Assembly: GCA_002470185.1 (NCBI GenBank)
Contig: DKNG01000023.1
Coordinates: 1 to 6,236 of the forward strand
Direction of reading: 5' to 3'
Source of the DNA: Arcobacter sp. UBA7394
Lineage (GTDB): Bacteria > Campylobacterota > Campylobacteria > Campylobacterales > Arcobacteraceae
Length of the DNA: 6,236 nucleotides
Positions within the stretch are counted from its first letter, which is position 1. The number at the start of each line of letters is the position of its first letter. Shown one piece after another: positions 1-6,236 of this stretch. Under the pieces are notes generated by a model that was not told where the DNA came from, ran no database searches, and worked only from the letters and a program-made list of their open reading frames with translations. A program made the translations under genes and the position numbers.

Positions 1-839
1 AAAATTGTGATAGAAGGTATATTAAGCCCCCACGCCATATGAGTAGGACCAGTATCATTTCCTATTAATAGATCAGATTTAGCTATTAAGGCCTTTAAAG
101 AGTTTAAATTACATTTAGGCATAGCTTTAGAATAAGAAGAGTTTTCTTCAATATATAAAGCTTTTTGTCTCTCGTTTTCATTTCCCCAAACTACAATACA
201 GTTCTCTTTTAACTCATTTGCAATATTCGCAAACTTCTCTTTTGGATAGTTTCGACTTTCCCAAGTTGATCCCACTACAAAAATGATATTTTTTTTATCT
301 TTAGATAAAACTTCATTTACTACGTCAGCTTCATTTGAATAAGATAAAAAAGCTTTTTTATTAAGTATATTTTCACTTGTAATATCAAAATTCAAAGGAG
401 TAGATAGAACTCTTACATTTCTATCAATTGTATTTTCATCATAAGCAATATTTACTTGTTTGTTGTAAAATAAAGATGCAAACTTTTCACGAATTGAGTC
501 TTTTGAGAATCCCGCAATATTTTTCCCTAATAACTTAGCAACAATGGCAGATTTTATTAGACCTTGTGCATCAATAACTAAATCATAATTATTCTTAGAA
601 TATTTTCTAAGTAAAGAAATTTGTGAAAATATTGCTTTTTTATTTTTTTTGATACTTTTCAGATTTACAGTATATATATTATCTATATCTTTATTTCCTT
701 GAAGTACAGAAGAGAAAGCCTCTTCTACAAACCAATCAATGATAATATTTGGGTATTGTTTTTTTATGTATTGTAAAGCTACCATTGCATGGATAATATC
801 ACCCATTGCAGATAGCTTAACTATTGCAAGCCTATTCAT
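1..839 (-). CDS. waaC: Lipopolysaccharide heptosyltransferase I (partial, C-terminus cut by window edge)
   Basis: This glycosyltransferase family 9 enzyme transfers L-glycero-D-manno-heptose from ADP-heptose to Kdo in the LPS inner core, on the cytoplasmic side of the inner membrane. The frame is open for 279 residues to the left edge. Family members are about 320-350 residues, so roughly 40-70 are missing. The N-terminus reads KLSAMGDIIHAM with D14 and H17, the usual GD-x-x-H acceptor/catalytic region. DLVIDAQGLIKSA (about 86-98) and IREKFASLFYNK (about 116-127) are hallmarks of WaaC rather than WaaF. GSTWESRNYP (190-199) begins the donor domain, and GNDTGPTHMA (260-269) is the ADP-heptose-binding loop. 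The ATG overlaps the ppx stop by one base (TAATG) with no clear Shine-Dalgarno, which suggests translational coupling. Two A8 runs and one A7 run occur in the coding strand. In Helicobacter pylori, as I recall, waaC also follows a ferredoxin and a Ppx/GppA gene, with a lipid A acyltransferase next. Confidence 0.93.
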   Translation of the reverse strand, partial: MNRLAIVKLSAMGDIIHAMVALQYIKKQYPNIIIDWFVEEAFSSVLQGNKDIDNIYTVNLKSIKKNKKAIFSQISLLRKYSKNNYDLVIDAQGLIKSAIVAKLLGKNIAGFSKDSIREKFASLFYNKQVNIAYDENTIDRNVRVLSTPLNFDITSENILNKKAFLSYSNEADVVNEVLSKDKKNIIFVVGSTWESRNYPKEKFANIANELKENCIVVWGNENERQKALYIEENSSYSKAMPKCNLNSLKALIAKSDLLIGNDTGPTHMAWGLNIPSITI

Positions 840-2307
840 TATAATAGCTTTAGTTCTAGACTTTTTGGTAGTTCCAATTTATCAATATTTGCATCAAGCA
901 TAAATGATTTATTTTCTAAATCTATTGTTAAGTTATTATCAGAAAGCATATATGAAACCTTTGGTCTAGATAAATCTTGATTTACTGCAATATTTAATGA
1001 AATCATAAATGACATCCATTGCATAATTTCTAGTTTAGGTAAAAGTTCATTATATTCTAATAAATCTTTCTTTGTAGGTAATGATTTTTTTGAATATTTA
1101 ATAGTATGAGCAATAATTACTCTTGAAGTATGTAAAAAATCATAATTCAAACCATTTAATATAAAATCAAATGCATTGTCATTTGACTTATAGAAGTTAA
1201 GTGTTGTACCTATTGTATGTAATTTAGAAGCAATAACTAATAAAGTTTTATACTTATCATCTAAATTATGTAATGGCTTTAATACTTCGAATATTTTCGC
1301 AGCATTAGTTCCAAAATAAGCACTTTGTTTTTCATCAATTTCAAATCTATCCAATAAGCTTCTAACACTAACATTATAGTTATTAGGAAATTTACAATTA
1401 GAGTTTCTTAATAAATCACTTAAATATACACCTTCACGTACCCCTGCACCTGAAGTAATTACTTTAGAGATATTTAATTCATCTAAAATAGTTTTGAAAA
1501 TAAAAGTACCTTCTTTGATTGTGTCAAATCTATCTTTTTTAACACCTAAAGATTTAAGTTCCTTAATATCTTTTGCATTAATGATTGTTTCTAAATACTC
1601 AAGTTCTTTTGATGTTTTATACTTATATCCATGAATGATATCTAAAGGATATTCGTTTCTTTGCATAATTAGCTTGGATAAAGATCTAATACTTCCACCA
1701 ATACCAACAACAGTATCTGGGATTTCAACACCAAGATTAAAAATCTCTTTTAAATTTTCTAAAATATATTTTTTAGCACCATCAATATTATTCTTATTAA
1801 AGAATAATTCTTTCATTCGAACAGTTCCAATATTTAATGAAATTGATTTTTGAATTTCACCATCTTTGATAAATGAAAATTCAGTAGAACCACCACCTAT
1901 ATCAACAGTAACAAAATTCTTTTGATGTAATAAATTTAATGCAGCAACTCCACCATAATAAGCCTCTTTTTCACCGTCAATAACTTTGATATTTAAACCA
2001 AAATCTTTACTAACTTTAGATAAAAAAACTTTTGCATTAGGAGCATCTCTTAATGCAGATGTAGCAACACAGATAACTTTTCTAGATTTTAATGATTTAG
2101 AAATATTTAAAAAAGACTTCAAAGATTCATAGGCTCTATTCATAGGTTCTTCTTGAAGGTTACCATTATTTTCATAACAACCCTCAGAAATTTTTACCCT
2201 ACTTTTAGTTTCATTTATTAAGTTAAATGCAAACCTACTACTCTTTTGTAGTACAACCATACGCATTGAGTTTGACCCAATGTCTATAATAGTTGTGATT
2301 TTAGCCA

Positions 2308-2308
<1 letters not shown>
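839..2308 (-). CDS. ppx: Ppx/GppA family exopolyphosphatase / pppGpp phosphohydrolase
   Basis: This cytoplasmic phosphatase of the ASKHA (actin/Hsp70/sugar kinase) fold releases phosphate from polyphosphate chains and/or converts pppGpp to ppGpp. Sequence alone does not separate the two activities. The protein has 489 residues, normal for the long two-part form. The N-terminal catalytic half contains DIGSNSMR (9-16, phosphate loop), GEKEA (112-116, where E115 aligns with the catalytic glutamate), TVDIGGGSTEF (134-144) and GIGGSIRSL (202-210). The C-terminal half from about 315 is the helical HD-like domain: SKLHTIG (361-367) and a second His at H401 remain, but the HD pair itself reads HT, so metal-dependent hydrolase activity there is unlikely. 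The ATG overlaps the ferredoxin TAA (TAATG), and purine-rich codons of the ferredoxin end supply a weak ribosome site. This start gives the standard distance to DIGSNS. Its stop in turn overlaps waaC. C. jejuni, as I recall, also pairs a Ppx/GppA gene with a ferredoxin. Confidence 0.93.
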
Positions 2309-2562
<254 letters not shown>

Positions 2563-2572
2563 TTAATACCAA

Positions 2573-2576
2573 TCCT
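2573..2576 (-). promoter_or_regulatory. Ribosome binding site of the ferredoxin gene
   Basis: AGGA on the minus strand lies 10 nt before the ATG at 2562, a slightly long but workable spacing. It sits in the only real intergenic gap of the window (2563-2607) and supports the chosen ferredoxin start. The rest of the gap is AT-rich, with no GC-rich hairpin. Confidence 0.5.
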
Positions 2577-2607
2577 ATAGTTAAAATATTTATCTTGGAG
2601 TTATAAC

Positions 2608-3363
2608 CTATTCTTCTTTAATAAATTCTTTAATTAGCTCAAATTTTAGTTTATTTTTAGATATAAGTAGATTTTTGTGTGTTTTGTAAATAAATAAATC
2701 ACTACTAATATATAAAGCAGCTGCAATATCAAACTCTCTTATGTCTCCACAAAAAAGTACAAAATCATAGTTTTTAGCATTAGATAATGAGAGGGCAACA
2801 GCTCCTGGTGATCTGTATTTAATTTTATTTTCATATAGTTTTTGGCAAATTTTAGGATAAGCATAAGCTCTTTCAAAAATTCCAATTTTGCTAACTCTTT
2901 TGATATCTGAATCAAGACTTGAAAAATCAAGTAGTTTTAAACTTATAACCTCACTATTAAAAGCTTTATAAACCATAATATCTGTAGCTAAATTATATAC
3001 AAAGCCAGCAATGATTTCATCTTTATATTTTAAAGCAATAGAAGTTCCATAATAAGGTAAACCTGACATAAAATTATCACTTCCATCAATAGGATCAATT
3101 ATAATATCAAAATCACTGTAAGTGTCAATAAATCCACACTCTTCTGAATAAATATTTCCAAAAGCTCTTAGGTCTTTTATGAATAGCTTTTCTGCGTATA
3201 AATCAATATTTAAAGAGTTATCTCCACCATATCCAATAGTATTAGAATAGGATAAATCCCTAGAATTAAGATTAGTATGTATGTAAGTGTAAAGTTCTTT
3301 ATTAGAAGATAATACAGCCTTTATAAAATTGTTTTTATAAAGGTCTGTAATATTAGTAAGCAT
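2608..3363 (-). CDS. Inositol monophosphatase-fold sugar phosphatase (substrate uncertain)
   Basis: This is a Mg2+-dependent, Li+-sensitive-type phosphatase of the IMPase/FBPase superfamily, cytoplasmic, 251 residues. Visible motifs are GDNSLNIDLYAE (47-58, the GD...D..AE loop), YSEECG (72-77; metal ligands E74/E75), DPIDGSDNF (90-98; D90 and D93 bind metals) and SPGAVALSL (185-193). EFDIAA (210-215) supplies the last metal ligand, D212. The usual bacterial SuhB/CysQ versions read DGTxNF and WDxAA. Here DGS, the following NFMSGLPYYGTS and the missing Trp look more like archaeal MJ0109-type enzymes, which act on both inositol phosphate and fructose-1,6-bisphosphate. The Gly-rich stretch that normally follows the last motif is replaced by YISSDLFIYKTHKNL. 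The substrate (inositol phosphate, fructose bisphosphate, PAP or another sugar phosphate) cannot be told. The start lies 4 nt after the gltD stop without a strong Shine-Dalgarno, implying coupling to gltD. Confidence 0.87.
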   Translation of the reverse strand: MLTNITDLYKNNFIKAVLSSNKELYTYIHTNLNSRDLSYSNTIGYGGDNSLNIDLYAEKLFIKDLRAFGNIYSEECGFIDTYSDFDIIIDPIDGSDNFMSGLPYYGTSIALKYKDEIIAGFVYNLATDIMVYKAFNSEVISLKLLDFSSLDSDIKRVSKIGIFERAYAYPKICQKLYENKIKYRSPGAVALSLSNAKNYDFVLFCGDIREFDIAAALYISSDLFIYKTHKNLLISKNKLKFELIKEFIKEE

Positions 3364-3367
3364 TAAA

Positions 3368-4738
3368 TTATGATAATGCTTCGATTATAGTTTTTGCAGC
3401 TTCTCTACCATCAACAGCAGCAGTAACAGCTAAGTGAGCACCTCTTTGGCAATCACCACCAGCATATACTTTAGTGTTAGATGTTTGATATTTATTTGTT
3501 TCTACTCCACCCCATGAGTTAGTATCAACATTTAAATCTTTAAGGAAACTTGGTTTTTCAGGAGAGAATCCTAATGCCATAATAACAACATCAGCCTCTT
3601 CAATATATTCACTACCATCATTAATAACAACTTTTTGTCTTCCTGACTCATCTGGCTCAGACATAGAAGTAGTTAATAATTCAACACCAGTTGCTTTTCC
3701 ATTTTCAACAGCAATTGATTTTGGGCTTACATTAAATACGTATTCAACACCCTCTTCTTTTGCGTTTACAACTTCTTTTTTAGATCCTGGCATATTTGCT
3801 TCATCTCTTCTGTATAAACATTTAACAGACTTAGCTTTTTCTCTTACTGATGTTCTAACACAGTCCATAGCAGTATCACCACCACCAATTACAACTACAT
3901 TTTTATCTTTTACATCAATATATTCAACATCTTTACCAAGATTTCTTTTTTGAATTCCTGTTAATAAATCCATTGCTAAATGAACATTAGATGCTTTTTC
4001 ACCATCAATTCCAGCAAATCTTCCTGCTGTTGCTCCAATTCCTAAATAAATAGCATCGAATTCTTCTTCTAATTGTGAAGCAGGAATATCTTTTCCAATT
4101 TCACAATCTAAGTGAAGTTTCATACCAGCTTCTATAAGCCAGTTAATTCTTCTATCAACCGCAGATTTATCAAGCTTGAATCCTGGAATTCCGTACATTA
4201 ATAATCCACCAGCTCTATCAGATCTTTCAAACATTTCAACACCATAACCTTTTCTTAAAAGGAAAGTTGCAGCAGAAATACCAGAAGGTCCAGAACCAAT
4301 AATAGCTATTTTTTTATCTACTTTTTTATCAGTAAATTTAGGTTTCATTCCCTTTGCAAAAGCAGTTTCAGAAATATGAGTCTCAATAGCACCAATTGAA
4401 ATAGCACCGTGTCCAGTATTTAATGAACAAGCACCTTCACAAAGTACATCTTGAGGACAAATTCTTCCTAAAATCTCTGGGAAAGGAGAAGTTTCATTTG
4501 ATAAAGCAAATGCTAAATCTGGATTCTTAGTTGCAGTTTGTTTTAACCATGCTGGAATAAAGTTTCCTAATGGACAACCAGTATGACAGTATGGATCACC
4601 ACACTGCATACATCTATCAGCTTGTTCTTTAGCTCTAGATTTTCCAAATACTTGATATACTTCACCATAATCTTTCAATCTTTGAAGTACATCTCTTTTC
4701 TCTGGGTTTATTCTTTCAAATTTAGTAAAGTTTAACAT
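3368..4738 (-). CDS. gltD: Glutamate synthase [NADPH] small (beta) subunit
   Basis: This subunit takes electrons from NADPH through FAD and passes them, via iron-sulfur clusters, to the FMN of GltB, where 2-oxoglutarate and ammonia from glutamine become glutamate. It has 456 residues, close to the usual 455-480. The N-terminal domain (1-140) carries CMQCGDPYCHTGCP (C43, C46, C51, C55) and GRICPQDVLCEGAC (C94, C100, C104), the cysteine pattern for two [4Fe-4S] clusters. GSGPSG (148-153) is the FAD dinucleotide fold and GGGDTAMDC (285-293) the NADPH fold. AGGDCQRGAHLAVTAAVDGR (426-445) is the C-terminal FAD-contacting segment. All key residues seem intact. The ATG is 1 nt past the gltB stop, preceded by a good AGGGAG site inside the gltB end. 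The partner subunit is directly upstream, so this is the classical gltBD pair rather than a stand-alone GltD-like oxidoreductase such as PreT or NfnB. Confidence 0.96.
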   Translation of the reverse strand: MLNFTKFERINPEKRDVLQRLKDYGEVYQVFGKSRAKEQADRCMQCGDPYCHTGCPLGNFIPAWLKQTATKNPDLAFALSNETSPFPEILGRICPQDVLCEGACSLNTGHGAISIGAIETHISETAFAKGMKPKFTDKKVDKKIAIIGSGPSGISAATFLLRKGYGVEMFERSDRAGGLLMYGIPGFKLDKSAVDRRINWLIEAGMKLHLDCEIGKDIPASQLEEEFDAIYLGIGATAGRFAGIDGEKASNVHLAMDLLTGIQKRNLGKDVEYIDVKDKNVVVIGGGDTAMDCVRTSVREKAKSVKCLYRRDEANMPGSKKEVVNAKEEGVEYVFNVSPKSIAVENGKATGVELLTTSMSEPDESGRQKVVINDGSEYIEEADVVIMALGFSPEKPSFLKDLNVDTNSWGGVETNKYQTSNTKVYAGGDCQRGAHLAVTAAVDGREAAKTIIEALS

Positions 4739-4739
4739 C

Positions 4740-6236
4740 TTAATCTCCCTCGTCCGGATCTAATGGTAACACTGTCATATTTTTAGGTTTTACCATCCAG
4801 AAGTTTCTAATTTCTGCTCTAAAGTTTTCTAAAATATTTTGAGCTGCATCACTTTCTGTTTCATGAACATAATCTAAAAGTAATCTTTTTAGATATAGTC
4901 TTTCTCTTTCAGTATCATCAGTATCAATTCTTACAGCTTCAATTAATTCTTGGTTCATTTTATCAACGAATGATTTTTCTGGATCATAAACAAATCCAAG
5001 TCCACCAGTCATACCAGCACCGAAGTTAATTCCAGTATTTCCTAAGATTACTACAATTCCACCTGTCATATATTCACAAGCATTATCTCCAGTACCTTCA
5101 ACTACAGAAATACATCCTGAGTTTCTAACACCAAATCTTTCACCTACAGATGCTCTAATGTATAATTTACCACCAGTAGCTCCATATAAACAAGTATTAC
5201 CACCACCGGCAAATTCTTGCCCTTGGTGCATTGGATTAATGATGATTTTACCACCATTCATTCCCTTACCAACGTAATCATTAGCAGCACCATCTAAATG
5301 TAAGTTCATACCCTTAGAAAGGAAAGCACCAAATGATTGACCAGCAATACCTTTTAGGTTAATATTAATTGAGTTATCTGGTAATCCAGCATCCCCATAG
5401 AATCTAGCAATTTCACCAGAAATTAATGCACCAAATGATCTATTTAAGTTAGTAATTTCAGTATTAACTTTAATAGGTGAGTTTGGATTCTCAATTGTTT
5501 TGTGAACTTTCTTTAATAATTCTTTTTCATATCTATTATCATCAAATGGATCATTTGATGGTTTTTGACAAGTATCAATACCGTCAACTTTTCTTAAGAT
5601 ATTTTGGAAATCAAATTTTTGTGCAAATTTGTCATCAATTACTTTTAATAAATCAGATCTACCTACAATTTCTTCAATTGTTGAGTATCCTAATTCAGCT
5701 AAGATTTCTCTAACTTCTTCAGCAATAAATGTGAAGTAAGAAATTAATCTCTCAACAGTTCCAGTAAAGTGTCCTCTTAAATCTTCATCTTGAGTTGCAA
5801 CACCAACAGAACATTTGTTAGTATGACAAATTCTTAAGATCTTACATCCAAGTAGTGTTAATGCAGCAGTTCCGAATGCATAAGATTCAGCACCTAACAT
5901 AGCAGCTTTAACAACATCTAAACCTGTTTTTAATCCACCATCAGTTTGAACGTGAACGAACTCTCTTAAGTGGTTAGCTTTTAAGGCATTATGAGCTTCT
6001 GAAAGACCCATTTCCCAAGAGTTACCAGCATGCTTTAATGAAGTTAATGGAGCAGCACCTGTTCCACCATCTCCACCTGAGATAATAATCTTATCAGCAT
6101 ATGCTTTAGCAACACCAGCAGCAATAGTTCCAACACCAATAGAAGATACTAATTTAACAGTAATTCTAGCTTGAGTATTTACTTGTTTTAAATCGTAGAT
6201 TAGCTGAGCTAAATCTTCAATAGAGTAAATATCATG
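4740..6236 (-). CDS. gltB: Glutamate synthase [NADPH] large (alpha) subunit (partial, N-terminus beyond window)
   Basis: This is the C-terminal third of the catalytic subunit that makes glutamate from glutamine and 2-oxoglutarate. The visible 498 residues begin mid-protein with HDIYSIEDLAQLIYDLK at the window edge. A complete subunit is about 1,450-1,520 residues, so the glutaminase domain and most of the central domain are outside. Visible numbering: the FMN-binding synthase barrel spans about 1-195, with KLVSSIGVGTIAAGVAKA and SGGDGGTGAAP. The [3Fe-4S] ligands C131, C137 and C142 lie in GCKILRICHTNKCSVG, followed by VATQ. The Gly-rich right-handed beta-helix (GXGXG domain) spans about 255-440, with GIAGQSFGAF, GKGMNGGKI, GATGGKLYIR and MTGGIVVILG. 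The Met codon at 6011 (MGLSEAH) is internal to the conserved barrel and not a start. The gene ends 1 nt before gltD, and its last codons hold the gltD ribosome site. Confidence 0.96.
   Translation of the reverse strand, partial: HDIYSIEDLAQLIYDLKQVNTQARITVKLVSSIGVGTIAAGVAKAYADKIIISGGDGGTGAAPLTSLKHAGNSWEMGLSEAHNALKANHLREFVHVQTDGGLKTGLDVVKAAMLGAESYAFGTAALTLLGCKILRICHTNKCSVGVATQDEDLRGHFTGTVERLISYFTFIAEEVREILAELGYSTIEEIVGRSDLLKVIDDKFAQKFDFQNILRKVDGIDTCQKPSNDPFDDNRYEKELLKKVHKTIENPNSPIKVNTEITNLNRSFGALISGEIARFYGDAGLPDNSININLKGIAGQSFGAFLSKGMNLHLDGAANDYVGKGMNGGKIIINPMHQGQEFAGGGNTCLYGATGGKLYIRASVGERFGVRNSGCISVVEGTGDNACEYMTGGIVVILGNTGINFGAGMTGGLGFVYDPEKSFVDKMNQELIEAVRIDTDDTERERLYLKRLLLDYVHETESDAAQNILENFRAEIRNFWMVKPKNMTVLPLDPDEGD
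4745..4750 (-). promoter_or_regulatory. Ribosome binding site of gltD within the gltB 3' end
   Basis: AGGGAG on the minus strand sits 6 nt before the gltD ATG at 4738, an ideal Shine-Dalgarno match and spacing. It overlaps the last gltB codons and fixes the gltD start. It is the clearest ribosome site in the window and fits coordinated synthesis of the two subunits. Confidence 0.75.

Noticed and set aside
1635..1853. A 72-codon plus-strand open frame
   Set aside because: It lies wholly antisense inside ppx, has no recognisable motif, and the ppx motifs on the other strand are intact.
2563..2607. A terminator or riboswitch in the 45-nt gap
   Set aside because: There is no GC-rich stem followed by a T run on the minus strand, and the gap is too short for a known riboswitch. 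Only the 8-nt palindrome GTTATAAC is present.
2739..2930. A 63-codon minus-strand open frame in a second frame of the phosphatase gene
   Set aside because: The overlapping frame carries the real metal-site motif EFDIAA. This one has no motif and no ribosome site.
5477..5713. A 78-codon plus-strand open frame rich in Leu, Ile and Gln
   Set aside because: It is antisense to the conserved gltB barrel/helix linker. Its hydrophobic look follows from reading AT-rich Asp/Glu/Asn/Lys codons on the reverse strand.
4740..6011. A complete 423-residue protein starting at the Met codon at 6011
   Set aside because: The same frame stays open to the window edge and encodes conserved GltB barrel sequence upstream (for example SGGDGGTGAAP), so this Met is internal and the gene is partial.

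Overview
The window is AT-rich, almost fully coding, and every gene I can support lies on the minus strand. Protein similarity and gene order point to a member of the Campylobacterota, most like an Arcobacter-type organism. This is inferred from AT-rich codon use and from the order ferredoxin, Ppx/GppA, heptosyltransferase I, which I recall from Helicobacter and in part from Campylobacter. No 16S rRNA or other phylogenetic marker is present to prove it.

Read in the direction of transcription (right to left), the layout is: the C-terminal third of gltB (glutamate synthase large subunit, cut by the right edge); gltD (small subunit); an inositol-monophosphatase-fold sugar phosphatase; a small 2[4Fe-4S] ferredoxin of the Allochromatium (YfhL) type; a Ppx/GppA phosphatase; and waaC (LPS heptosyltransferase I, cut by the left edge). 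Junctions are very tight. There is 1 nt between gltB and gltD, 4 nt between gltD and the phosphatase, 45 nt before the ferredoxin, and TAATG stop/start overlaps at ferredoxin-ppx and ppx-waaC. The 45 nt gap at 2563-2607 is the only intergenic space long enough for a regulatory site. No stretch above 300 bases lacks a gene.

Functionally, GltBD makes glutamate from glutamine and 2-oxoglutarate using NADPH. The ferredoxin is a low-potential electron carrier, probably serving 2-oxoacid oxidoreductases. Ppx/GppA hydrolyses polyphosphate and/or pppGpp. WaaC adds the first heptose to the Kdo of the LPS inner core. The chain therefore joins nitrogen assimilation, redox, stringent-response/polyphosphate and envelope functions. 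The link is probably conserved housekeeping gene order rather than one pathway.

I found no mobile element, CRISPR array, RNA gene, toxin-antitoxin pair or defence-like cassette, and no convincing undescribed system. The points most worth checking are the substrate of the archaeal-looking IMPase-fold phosphatase, the reason for the ferredoxin-ppx coupling, and whether the short gap before the ferredoxin holds an internal promoter.
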